From: Odontocerum albicorne
Taxonomy: Eukaryota > Arthropoda > Insecta > Trichoptera > Odontoceridae
Length of the DNA stretch: 64,000 bases
Reading direction: 5' to 3'
Assembly: GCA_949825065.1 (NCBI GenBank)
Contig: OX463859.1
Location: 3,820,217 to 3,884,216, forward strand
This document shows positions 43,320 through 52,829 of the stretch, in pieces (position 1 is the stretch's first letter; each line of letters begins with the position of its first letter). Below the pieces are notes generated by a model. The model was not told where the DNA came from and ran no database searches. It worked only from the letters and a program-made list of their open reading frames with translations. A program made the position numbers and the translations under genes.

Positions 43320-44060
43320 TATATTATTATTATTATTATTATTATTACACATGACAAGAAATATACACAATTTGAGAAAAAACAACAGGCAATTTGATTT
43401 GGACATATAATTTTAATGGATCTGGGTTTGTTGCCTTTCATTTGTCATATCCCCAGTAAACTTGGATTTTGCCTGTATCTCACTGAGGATATTTAGCATG
43501 AAAAAATAAATCGATACTTCTTTCCGATTTTTGATAACACAAAAAAACCCCGTTGCACGCTCTCATCAACCTGACAAACAGTGACACTCAACTACAACTG
43601 GAAACATCTTGCGAAACTCAACTCCTCACACATTATCACTCCAGAAAGACCAAAAATATTCATCCCACAATATACCGCACACAATCATAAGAATAAAAAT
43701 CAAAACAAATTCAAAACAAAAAAAAAGAAGAAAAAAAGAGACACACAGAAACACAAATACAAAAACATCCAAAATTAAAACAACAAGAAGAGACCCACAC
43801 TCACGAGCTCACATAAATCCTTTCTACTCGTCATTCATCCTGAAAGCCCAAGTACTCAAAATCCTGTCGCAATAACAACCACGCTCCGATCGACTGTCTA
43901 AATGGTTTTCCTACCTTTACTTTTATTGAAGTCGGCACGCCAGTGTATGTAATGGGAGCCAAATAAGCATATTGCCTTTGGGCAAAAGAGGTTTTAACTC
44001 TAGGGATGGTGAACATTTCATTAGTTGCCATGCGTGTCATGTGTGTCTGCATATATTTTC
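43320..44060 (-). pseudogene. LINE-T copy with C-terminal coding
   Basis: The (ATT)n tail is at 43320-43347, then the hairpin block and the long 3' region. On the minus strand at 44052-43831 the frame reads MQTHMTRMATNEMFTIPRVK, TSFAQRQYAYLAPITYTGVP, TSIK and RQSIGAWLLLRQDFEYL. A TR...F.IPR.KTSF.....Y.A...YN.VP..IK pattern is usual near the end of Jockey/CR1-type reverse transcriptases. The frame is about 70 residues and lacks upstream domains. This is the best copy for assigning the family. Confidence 0.78.
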
Positions 44061-44394
44061 AATAATTATAATTTCAATAATTTAAAATTTAAATTAACAC
44101 GTCATTTCTCTCTGTAACTCAATTTGTGAATGTCATTTTTTTTGTGATTTGTGAATGTACAAGTATATCAGTTTACCTCAAAATGTGTTGTAAATTATTG
44201 ACACGAAGAACTGCACGTTCCTCCGTTCAATTTAAGGAATACTAAATTTTAGAAGTATTCGTTAAAAGTTATACTGAACTAAACTCGAATTCGAATTTTG
44301 AGTATAGTTACCTGAATATTCAATACGAATTCCGTATTGAAAGTTTAACAATAATTTAATTTTATCGAAATAAGTTCCTCTCCTACTAAGGCAT

Positions 44395-45345
44395 TATTTT
44401 TCAGATGATGGATGAGTTATGAGAGATACCGAACGATGTGTAGCGATAGGAAACAAAGCTAACGAAGCGTTCAAACGTATATACTTGAATCAGACAGTAT
44501 TAAAATCTGTTAAGATGATAGTCCAAAATAATGTTGATGCACCGATTTTTGAATGGAAACGTGGATGTGGTAAAAAAGGCTAAAATGAGCACAATAAATT
44601 ATGTATAAATAAGTGCACTAATAAGAGTTTTTGAGGATAAAATGTATGATAGAATAGGGAATTAAGTACTAGAAATGAAAATGTATGACAGAATAGGGAA
44701 TGAAGTACTAGGGATGAAAATGTATGATTGAATAGGGAATGAAATACTAGGGATGAAAATGTATGACATGATTGAGAATGAAGTACTAGGGATGAAAATA
44801 TATGATATAATAGGGAATGAAGAACTAGGGATGAAAATGTATGATTGAATAAGGAATGAAGTAATAGGGAGTAAAATGTTTGACAGAATCGGGGATGAAG
44901 TACTAGGGATGAAAATATATGATAGAATAGGGAATGAAGTACTAGGGATGAAAATGTATGACAGAATAGGGAATGACGTATTAGGGATGAAAATGTATGA
45001 CAGAATAGGGAATGAAATACTAGGGATGAAAATATATGATAGAATAGAGAATGAAGTATTAGGGATTAAACTCAACTCAAGGCTGATGTATTGAGTAAGG
45101 TTACCGCGCAGCCATTCACCTCCAAAGAGAGAAAGATTATGGAACCTTTGATTGTTTTAAATTAACGATAATTTAAAAGAAAGAAAAGCGGAAAAATCAG
45201 ATATAAGAGGACTTGTATGAGGAGGTGTCTGGATGTAAAAGAAACGAATAATATTTGTCGCGATAGAAAAGTCTGATATACTCTCCTCTCTGCATATGCC
45301 GATAGGTAGACGGCGTGATGTTACGTACGTATGGATGTACGAATG
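44395..45345 (+). pseudogene. LINE-K copy holding a 39-bp array
   Basis: The plus strand at 44405-44560 reads VMRDTERCVAIGNKANEAFK, RIYLNQTVLKSVKMIVQNNV and DAPIFEWK, the part before the YGSESW region. An array follows (44645-45075). After it the LINE resumes with LKADVLSK and ends with SDIRGLV.GGVWM-type text and the final SPLCICR-type end near 45320. So the array lies inside the LINE, at the MYDRIRNEV point. Confidence 0.8.
44645..45075. repeat. Minisatellite, 39-bp (13-codon) unit, about 11 copies
   Basis: Unit AATGTATGACAGAATAGGGA + ATGAAGTACTAGGGATGAA, encoding YDRIGNEVLGMKM on the plus strand. Because 39 is a multiple of three, both strands remain open for long stretches, including 137 codons on the minus strand. 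The unit equals the LINE-K codons for MYDRIRNEV(L/M)RDE. Confidence 0.95.
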
Positions 45346-45940
45346 AGTTTCTTAAATCAAAATTTATACTTCAGTTTAAAAATATTCGGAAAATAAATAA
45401 ATATATTCAATTTATTCCTAATGCAATAAATTCACCTGAGCTCTTTTAAGAAATCCGGAACTTTTAAATTCTGAAAATAAAACAATATTTATTTCTTACT
45501 CCGATAGCGTTTTGTATGGAAACTTTTCTTACCGTTTAGGGGGCGTTCAAGTAGTACAAACTTATTTTAATTATTACTAAGAAAGTGTTTCCAGTATACC
45601 TGAGATGGGGTTTTACCAACAAATGACGCTTGTAGTACAATATGTACCAAATATGTTTTGCCGAAACTTTAACAATTATCGTAAATATTTCTCGCATTTA
45701 TGGCATGAATACATAAAGTTAAATGTTGAACTTTTCCTTCAGTTCATTTAAATTCATAGCGCTGATTTCAAACTTGTAAAGTTATGAGATTCAATTGGAG
45801 AATTAGAGAACACTATTATTTTTTTTGTTATGGTTCTTATTAAAAGCAACTGCTTCTATTTATGTTAGTTTGTTTTATTTGAATAAGAAATTTAAGTTGT
45901 AATTTATTTAATTTGTTTTAATTAATATGATCATCTTATA
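45346..45940. other. Intergenic, no feature recognised
   Basis: AT-rich, unassigned. Confidence 0.45.
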
Positions 45941-46545
45941 CTGCGATGGTAAAAAACCATCGCGAAAATCAGTGAATTGGGGTACGACTTGTTGCAGCAT
46001 CCACCCTATTCGCCAGATTTAGCTCCCTCTGACTTCTGGCTGTAGCAAGAATGGGAGAAGAGGAAATGCCTAACAAAGTACTCTTTTCCAAGCCCCAAGG
46101 AAGACGTAGCGTGGGTAGACCGAGGATTAGGTGGATGGATGGGGTGCAGAATGATGCAAACGTGATTGGCATCAGGGGCTGGAGGAGTGCATCCCAGAAT
46201 AGGGGGGAATGGCAGCGACTGCTGGAGGAGGCCGGGGCCCACAATGGGCTGTAGCGCCATTGATGATGATGATGACTTCTGGCTGTTCTCACACCTCAAA
46301 AAATTCCTTCGTGGAAAGCATTTTCCATCAAACGAGGAGGTTATAGCCGTCGTAGAGGAGTATTTTGCCGGCCTTCCAGAAAGTCACTTCCGTGATGGGA
46401 CAACAAAGTTGGAAGATCGTTGGACCAAGTGTATTGATCTTATGGGAGACTATACAGAGTAATAAAAGTGATTTCTCCCCAAAAAAAATGTATTTTCATT
46501 TCCGCTTTCAAAACTTTTTGACTAAACTAGTATATACTTTCAGGT
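45941..46545 (+). pseudogene. Mariner C-terminus (irritans-like), split by a LINE
   Basis: Before the insert: KISELGYDLLQHPPYSPDLA then PSDFWL, with the third catalytic Asp present (PSD). After the insert: FSHLKKFLRGKHFPSNEEVI, YFAGLPESHFRDGTTKLEDR, WTKCIDLMGDYTE and a stop at 46460. The 3' end CAAAACTTTTTGACTAAACT follows. The N-terminal two thirds are absent. The frame either side of the insert is intact, so the truncated mariner decayed little before or after the insertion. Confidence 0.9.
46043..46273 (+). mobile_element. 5'-truncated LINE insertion (RTE-like) with 12-bp duplication
   Basis: The insert encodes MGEEEMPNKVLFSKPQGRRS, VGRPRIRWMDGVQNDANVIG and WRSASQNRGEWQRLLEEAGA before a stop at 46254, then a very short tail of TGATGATGATGA. 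The 12-bp GACTTCTGGCTG is present exactly on both sides (46031-46042 and 46274-46285). A short 3' region ending in trinucleotide repeats is known from RTE-type LINEs. This is a dead-on-arrival insertion. Confidence 0.93.
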
Positions 46546-46739
46546 TGAAGTAAAGTGGCTTGATTTTATTTGCGTTAATTTAAAATAACTCTTACAGGAG
46601 ATTTTCATACATTACTTTATCAAGTGTCAAGTATATAGAACTTACTATGAAAGCGTTTTGATGTGCTTTTTTAATAAATTTTGTTTTTTTTTCTGTTATT
46701 GTTAAATTATTTGATTTTTTCTATTCTTTTGTATATCAA

Positions 46740-47275
46740 AAAACCGAAAATTTTCAGCGTCGTTCCAATCATGCATTAGCGCTACGCTCAAACATATATT
46801 GTTTATTGGCCTTTCCAGTTCACCTCTCCTCTTTCTTTACGTCATCCTTTACTGTCTATGCAGTGAGGCTCTGGAATCAGTTACAAATCAATATAAAACT
46901 CGCTCCGTCCTTGGCATGCTTTAAGAAGCGACTGAAAAAACTCTTAATTTCTAGTCAGAGAAATAACGTGTTTAATTCCTGATTTTTCTTTTCCTTTCAT
47001 CTTCACCATCCCTTCCTTTCCTTTTAATTGATGATATCTCACTTTATATGAAAAAAAAAATGTCCGGGTGATTGTCCGTCTTTGTGAGGTTCGTGGGCAT
47101 GTGCTCACGTATATGTTTATGGATTTCGTGGGTATGAATAGTCATTTGAATGATTTATGCGACCACGTAACTTGCTTTATTTACATTTGTCTGGTTGGTT
47201 GGAAGAGATGGCCGCCTGGCAATAAGCCCACCAGATTGTATTTGCTATAAAAGTGTTAAATAAGTAAATAAATAT
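46740..47275 (+). pseudogene. LINE-C (CR1/L2-like) 3' end, reference copy
   Basis: Coding end: FPVHLSSFFTSSFTVYAVRL, WNQLQINIKLAPSLACFKKR, LKKLLISSQRN. The pattern RLWN.L...I..APSL..FK.RLK is the usual C-terminus of CR1/L2-type reverse transcriptases. A 3' region of about 250 bp follows, with CGGGTGATTGTCCGTCTTTG, then TCTGGTTGGTTGGAAGAGAT, the hairpin zone GGCCGCCTGGCAATAAGCCC, GATTGTATTTGCTATAAAAG and an AAATA-rich tail. The end block is shared with the tRNA SINEs. Confidence 0.83.
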
Positions 47276-47350
47276 ATCATACGTGGTAAATTTGGTGGGC
47301 TTATTGCTATACAGCAATGTCTTCCAACCAGCCAACTCATCTTGGAAACA
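47276..47350 (-). repeat. SINE/LINE-C 3' hairpin fragment
   Basis: The minus strand reads GGCTGGTTGGAAGACATTGC-TGTATAGCAATAAGCCCACC. The stem here is ATTGCT/AGCAAT instead of ATTGCC/GGCAAT: both sides of one pair changed together. Confidence 0.8.
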
Positions 47351-47699
47351 TTGAACTGTTTTAATCCATGACAAATTTTACAAAGAATATACTTGTTTAA
47401 GTTTAAGTAAAGAAAACCAATAAGTGATTTATCTTTATCAACAATCATATAACTAAACAAAATAAATTTGCTCAAGAATAAGGAAAGTAATCAAATTAAA
47501 ATTAGGATGGAAAGATACTTTGAGTGATTTTATATTTTTTCAATTCTTAAATTTCTTAAATGTAAATGCACATCTGATCAATACAGAAAGTTCATTTCAC
47601 AGTCGCGCCGATTAAACCACAAATGAAATGTGGCGTTATAATTGCTATTCACCAAAATTAAGCCGATCTCGGTCAATGGGGAATGTTGAATTGAATACG
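47351..47699. other. Intergenic, no feature recognised
   Basis: AT-rich, unassigned. Confidence 0.4.
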
Positions 47700-48380
47700 T
47701 TTATTGATAATATTTAATTTATATATTTTTTAATTATATTTATTTATTTTACACATGGCAAGCAATATGTTACACAATTTCCCAAAAAACCGCAGGTAAT
47801 TAAATTTGGACACAAAAATGTTATTATTAATAAAAAAATTTAAATCATTTGTCGTGTCCCCAGTAAACTAGGATTTTGCCTGTATCTCACTGAGGACATG
47901 TTACATGATAAAATGAATCGATACTTCTTTCCAATTTTTAATTATATATTGTAAAACCCCGTTGCACATTATCATCAACCTGACCAACAGTGACCCTCAA
48001 TTACATATGTATACATCAAGCGAATCAAACCCCTCACACTTCATCACTCCAGACAGACCGAAACGTTCATCCCATAATATACCGCACATAATCATAAAAA
48101 AATTTAAAACACCACATTTAAGAGTTAACGCAAACCTTGGATACAAGTCATTCCTCTTGCAAGCCCAAGTATTTAAACTCATGTCGCAATAACAACCACG
48201 CTCCGATCGACTCCCTAAATAATTTCCTTCTTTTTGCGTTGATTGAATCCGGCACCCCGTTGTATGTCATGGGAGTCAAATATGGTAGACATATTGCCTT
48301 TGGACAAAAGATGTTTTAACTCTAGCGATGGTGAACATTTGGTCAGTGGCCATGCGTGTCATGTGTGTCTGCTGAGTCTG
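47700..48380 (-). pseudogene. LINE-T copy, older
   Basis: ATTTATTTTACACATGGCAA, then the hairpin block CCCAGTAAACTAGGATTTTG, AACCCCGTTGCACATTATCA, CAGACAGACCGAAACGTTCA and the coding-side text down to GCCATGCGTGTCATGTGTGT. Divergence from 43320 is clear, including a broken AGGA-TTTT-GCCT stem. Confidence 0.78.
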
Positions 48381-49165
48381 CCTTCATCTCGATATATATA
48401 ATATACAATACGAATTCGTCGTCGCTGGGTCTCCTCACACGGAAGTCCAATGAGGTACCGTATGAATTTGCACCAAAAATCTCAATATATGATATCTAGT
48501 AGCATATACGTCTACACATCAAATTTTCACTATTAAAATTTTGAAATAATACCAAGTTTATCAAACAGGAATTATATTTGGATAAATTTAATTCATAAGA
48601 AAGTATTACAAGACACTTATAATACTCTGCAAACGGAGGGAGACAAATCAAAAAATGCTTTGTTATTCAGACAACTTTTTTATTCTTTCTTAGGAAGTAG
48701 AAATACGTGTCGCGCTAATAAATTCAATAAGTGGAATACTTAAATTAATTTAATAAGTTAGTTCTTTGTTAAATATGATTAAATAAAGAGATTAAAAAAG
48801 TGAAAGGCAAAATATTCAAGTAAATGTGTAATGATTTGTATTTATATGACACTCAAAAAATAATTCATAACATTACAATTTAATCAAAACTGTAAAACAC
48901 TGCTTTATGCCCGATATTACTAGAAATGGTTCACGTTTTCGTTAAAAATATTCACATTTACCTATCAATAGACAGTTTTGCCTATATTTCGAACAATCGA
49001 AAATGACACAATAAGCCGAAACGAATGTCCTTAGGAAAAAAATTAAATGGAAAGAAACAAATTTGTTTATTTTATTACTTATGAATTAACAATTTAAAAA
49101 GAGTTTAAAAGTTGTAAAGTCGTCGAATATAAATAAAAAAATAATAAAACTAACGTTGAATGTAA
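48381..49165. other. Intergenic, no feature recognised
   Basis: Unassigned AT-rich DNA. Confidence 0.4.
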
Positions 49166-49169
49166 TAAT

Positions 49170-49355
49170 ACAGGAGGTGCATGGCCGCGCGGTAACGCAT
49201 TGGACTTCCGTCCCGATGGTCATCGGTTCGAATCCCGCGCTTTGCTTCTCCCCTCGAACGACACAGGCACTTTTTCCGCCTAATGTTTGAGGGTATAAGT
49301 ATACATATATCTTCGGTCACATCTATTCTTAACAAAAAAAATAAAAAAAGGAGAA
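49170..49355 (+). repeat. Second tRNA-derived SINE family
   Basis: tRNA-like head: GCATGGCCGCGCGGTAACGC (A box) and TCGGTTCGAATCCCGCGC (B box, 49224-49241). The body (CTCGAACGACACAGGCACTT...) is unlike the main SINE. It is too degraded at the acceptor stem to be a functional tRNA. Confidence 0.65.
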
Positions 49356-49580
49356 AGAAAATAAATATCATCAATAACCAAACCAAACCAATTTTCATAA
49401 TAGCACTCTGCTAAATATGTTTCTAATTTAAAATCCCCCCCTGTCTTAAAGATTCACTTTCACATATTTTTCCCCGCCCCATTCACCATTTTACATCTCT
49501 CTCCACTTCACTCCCCTACCTCACCTCTTTTATATTAGGTTTTTTACACTTGTACAGAATATATTTTAGCAACTTAGTTT
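49356..49580. other. Pyrimidine-rich unassigned stretch
   Basis: TCACTTTCACATATTTTTCC...CCACTTCACTCCCCTACC; no gene. Confidence 0.35.
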
Positions 49581-49640
49581 ATATTCACCTGACGAAGAAG
49601 ACGGTGGTCTTCGAAAATAGTTGTGAACCTAAATTAAACC
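49581..49640 (+). ncRNA. Hammerhead-like core candidate
   Basis: CTGACGA (49589-49595), one A, a perfect stem GAAGAC-GGTG-GTCTTC (49597-49612), then GAAA. These are the two conserved boxes and stem II of the hammerhead ribozyme. Stems I and III are not convincing here and the cleavage triplet is not identified. It may be a Penelope-like retroelement relic. Confidence 0.35.
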
Positions 49641-49837
49641 TGTGGTGAACACAAAAATATGAAATAAGTTTTTTTATACTTATTTTTTCCTTTTATGTAA
49701 AAAATGGCACCACAAAGCGAAACTATAGTCTTTTCGAAGATTTAAGAAACAAAATAATTTGTTGATCTATTGTACTCATTTCATTTCTTAATAGTAGAAG
49801 TATTGCACTTTCGTTGTTTACAGTACAGCCTTGAGGG

Positions 49838-50012
49838 TTTATTGCCATATTACAATCTCTTTCAAGCAACCAGAAATATGGCAAATAAAACTTAAGTGAA
49901 AACCAGGCTGAAACTTATATTTTAAAATATTGGTACTAACGGGAATTGAACAGGTTATTTGCGGATTGGAAGATGGGTATCTTACAAAGCAGTCCACGGA
50001 GTCATTAATAAA
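49838..50012 (-). repeat. tRNA-derived SINE, diverged, minus strand
   Basis: On the minus strand the tRNA-like head (TGACTCCGTGGACTGCTTTG...GTTCAATTCCCG) is followed by CAGCCTGGTTTTCACTTAAG and TTTCTGGTTGCTTGAAAGAG with hairpin remnant ATTGTAATATGGCAAT. Confidence 0.72.
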
Positions 50013-50560
50013 TAAATATAGGTTTATCGATAGCAACATAGTATGCACATATCGCCTGTTGAGAATCATAGTGGCGAAACTTCAAAAAATACATTTTCGA
50101 GTTAAGACTTCCAAATGGCACAAAAATGACTCATTTTTTACGTGCGTAAGGGGCGAAAGTATAGTATATTTCAACTCCTTGAAGCGGCAAGGATATGAAA
50201 TATACTTTAGCCACTTACGCACGTAAAAAAGGAGTCATTTTAGTACCATTTGGAAGTCTTAACTTGAAAATTAGTTTTTTTGGAGTTTCGCCACTATGAT
50301 TCTCAATAGGCGTTATGTAGATACATTCCGAAATCGTATATTTATGGTATCTTAAGATATATATCAGAAAATATAAAACATTTGCGAGAGAAGCTATTAA
50401 AATGTCTGGGCTCATCTCATAGTATTACTCCGGCTGAGTTACACTCCACCAATATAAGGCGAGTCTGGCCGCGAGGATATTAGACGTTTTTCAGCCCACA
50501 CCCTTGCACATGTAGATTAAGAAAAAAACAGAAAATTAATAAATGGCAGAAAAAAATAAT
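50013..50560 (-). repeat. LINE-P copy interrupted by a foldback
   Basis: 50013-50048 (AATAAATATAGGTTTATCGA...CATAGTATGC) and 50370-50530 (AGCTATTAAAATGTCTGGGC...TTTTTCAGCCCACACCCTTG) are the two parts of a LINE-P copy. The foldback at 50050-50330 separates them. Confidence 0.75.
50050..50330. mobile_element. Foldback element, arms about 125 bp, nested in LINE-P
   Basis: CGCCTGTTGAGAATCATAGT...GCGTAAG on the left is matched by its complement CTTACGC...ACTATGATTCTCAATAGGCG on the right, leaving a loop of only a few bases near 50193. About 90% of arm positions pair. No coding of its own and no clear duplication beyond AT-rich flanks. It is unrelated in sequence to FB. Confidence 0.85.
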
Positions 50561-50634
50561 AGTGTAAACCTACAAATATCACCTCACATTAACTATCAAC
50601 GAAAAAAGAGAAAAGCTGATGAGACATTTTTAAA

Positions 50635-50722
50635 ATCTTGTTACTAACTGGAATCAAATTTTCTTGTTATAAGGTATATTACCAAGTAGGCCACAGAGTT
50701 TCTCTCGTATTTCAACTGGAAA
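50635..50722 (-). repeat. SINE tRNA-like head, minus strand
   Basis: AACTGGAATCAAATTTTCTT (B-box side) and ACCAAGTAGGCCACAGAGTT (A-box side) match the head of the main SINE. The 3' part is missing. Confidence 0.55.
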
Positions 50723-51104
50723 ATAAAAACTTAGCTTCCTCACAATTTTATTTATACTTCCATAAGGCAGTATATCAAAAAAAATATGATGAATAATTAA
50801 TGGTCAATTAAAATAAAAGGTTTATTGTGAACCACCTTAACGCAAACAATAAATCTTGGTGTTCGTGACGAAATTTTGTAAGGGCCCATTAAGGAAAATG
50901 AAGAAATGCCCCCCTCTTCTTCCTGCTCTACTTCCTTCTTACTTGGTCCTCGCATCACTCTCCTTCCTCGTACATCTACTTCCTTACTGCGTACATCATC
51001 CACTTTCTGGCTACATATTCTAATCTCCATTTAACCGTACAAATGGGCCAAGTTTAACGATGATATATAGAATTTCATATTTTTCTTCTTATTATTGTAT
51101 CAAA
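50723..51104. other. Intergenic, no feature recognised
   Basis: 50900-51010 is pyrimidine-rich (CCCCCTCTTCTTCCTGCTCT). No gene. Confidence 0.4.
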
Positions 51105-51310
51105 AGTTAAGGGTGTGCGCTGAAAAACATCTGGTGTCCTCGTAGCCGGGCTTGCCTTCTATTTATGGAAATGCATCTCGACTGGGGGGATGTTTTGAGA
51201 TAAACTTATACTTTTGATAGATTCTATTTTAAATGTATTTATTTTATTTTAGATTGCCTTGAAATAGATGGGTAATTTTAAAATATGTTGCTATCAATAA
51301 TCTTGATATT
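51105..51310 (+). repeat. LINE-P copy, diverged
   Basis: GGGTGTGCGCTGAAAAACAT, CTGGTGTCCTCGTAGCCGGG, GGGGGGATG and ATGTTGCTATCAATAATCTT keep the order of the copy at 16345 with many substitutions. Confidence 0.78.
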
Positions 51311-52339
51311 TGCCATTAATAAAGGCACCCGATCAAAATTCTACCACATTTGCAGCACAGGGTGTTCCACGAATGAAGTGCTCTTTGGTGCAAGACATCG
51401 GACTCCTTAAAGAAAGCAGCAAGTGTCATATAAACTGCTTCTTACTGCAGATACAGATAATCGATCTATCATATTGGTAATTTAGTCATATTGTCATTGG
51501 TTCTCCCAATTCATATTCGGATCTTATCTTAATGTTTCCAGACCAGTTCAGAGCTTTCAGGCTGGTTCAGAGCCAGGTGGTAATGCCTTTACAGCCAAAA
51601 TCCACTCTCCGGGTTCCATTGTTCATTTTCCCTCGTTCATCCAAGTAACAACTGATGGTTATTCCAGAGACTTAGTCTTCCTAATGAAACTGTACCTCGA
51701 TATCAAACAACTGTTGGTTATGTACAGTACGTCTAGGGTCATCCAGTTGGTTGGATCTGTCAGCACTGCTTCTCATGCCTCTCCTTATTTTTGGAGGAAT
51801 AATCAAGTTAAAATAAACTCGTTCAAGTAATACTGAAATTTTGTAATATTTGTTTCGTTAAGACAAAACATTGTATATATTTTTTTTTACTTCTACTATA
51901 TTTGAAATAAACATAAAAATGTAAACATTTAGGTAACCATTGATTAATTTTCACGAATTCTTTTATATTCAGTTACAGTTTTGTAATAAAAGCCTCAAAT
52001 CTCACGACTATCTATTTCATTTTTTTTTTTTTTGTAAATATCAAATGTCAAGGAGGCACGAAGATGGAAAAGCTGTGAATATAGTCCCACCGCCTGCCTG
52101 ATAATTTTGTTAAACTCAACGTTCCCATAAAACTACCCCCTAGAGGACGATATTGCCCCCGTTAGGAATTGCTGGACTAGGGGAAGCAGGTGTAGGATAA
52201 CACCAAGGATAGTGTGCATCTGAATTAAGCATAAGTCGAAGGATAACTAGTAGAGAGATAAACATTAATATCTAAAAATGTCGTTATTTCCTCCTTATCA
52301 ATTACTGAAAAGGTAAGGATAAAAAAGCCTTTATAAGCC
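51311..52339. other. Long stretch without recognised genes
   Basis: 51340-51800 has a more even base composition than its surroundings (for example CAGCACAGGGTGTTCCACGA) but no continuous frame. 52130-52190 (CCCCCTAGAGGACGATATTG...GTTAGGAATTGCTG) looks like the right end of a hAT MITE (complement CAGCAATTCCTAACGGGGGC), with no left end found. Confidence 0.4.
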
Positions 52340-52432
52340 TTAATAGAACAACACTCGTAGCCTAGTTGATAAAACGATATTTTCCCCCTCGGGGATTTCG
52401 AGCTGGATTTCAGTTAAAATTATATAAAAAAG
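52340..52432 (+). repeat. SINE tRNA-like head, plus strand
   Basis: CACTCGTAGCCTAGTTGATA AAACGA...GGGGATTTCGAGCTGGATTTC is a degraded head of the main SINE; it faces a minus-strand copy 40 bp away. Confidence 0.55.
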
Positions 52433-52469
52433 GGTCAAAAAAGGTACAACTTTGATGAATGAGTTGACC

Positions 52470-52665
52470 TGGCGATTATTACTATGGCTTATTGCCATGT
52501 GACATTTTTTTCCAGCCAACCAGAAAGGTGTTTAAGTGGCTTTAAGTAAAAACCAGACAAATAATTTAAAAAAATCTAGGTTTAAGTGGGATTTGAACCC
52601 GTAACCTCCAAGCTGGGAAAAGATGTTTTAGCAACTAGGCCACAGAGTTCGTCTAATAATAATAC
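52470..52665 (-). repeat. tRNA-derived SINE, near full length, minus strand
   Basis: Minus strand: head GAACTCTGTGGCCTAGTTGC with GGAGGTTACGGGTTCAAATC, body CTGGTTTTTACTTAAAGCCA, then TTTCTGGTTGGCTGGAAAAA and hairpin remnant with CATGGCAATAAGCC. Confidence 0.8.
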
Positions 52666-52829
52666 GCGCTAGACGCGTGCGAGTGTTATCTGTTTACACG
52701 AGTTACTTGCCAAATCATGTGGTTCTTAACCCAAAGGTTTGATAACTGAGGCTAATTTCAAGATTGTCTCCTGAGGATGCCCTTTTACATGGCCGCATCA
52801 TCAGTACGGATATGTTGAGAGATACTATA

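Noticed and set aside
44662..45075. 137-residue open frame on the minus strand with repeated IPSTSFPILSYIF
   Set aside because: It is the reverse reading of the 39-bp array, open because the unit is a multiple of three and AT-rich. No start context, neighbours or family support a protein.
45941..45961. GCGATGG-TAAAAAA-CCATCGC hairpin as a terminator or regulatory element
   Set aside because: A perfect 7-bp stem, but isolated and at the edge of a truncated mariner; nothing supports a function.
46051..46254. Separate small gene MGEEEMPNKVLFSK...
   Set aside because: It is the C-terminal scrap of a 5'-truncated LINE bounded by a 12-bp duplication.
51340..51800. Possible host exon due to more balanced composition
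   Set aside because: All six frames are interrupted by frequent stops and no protein motif is visible.
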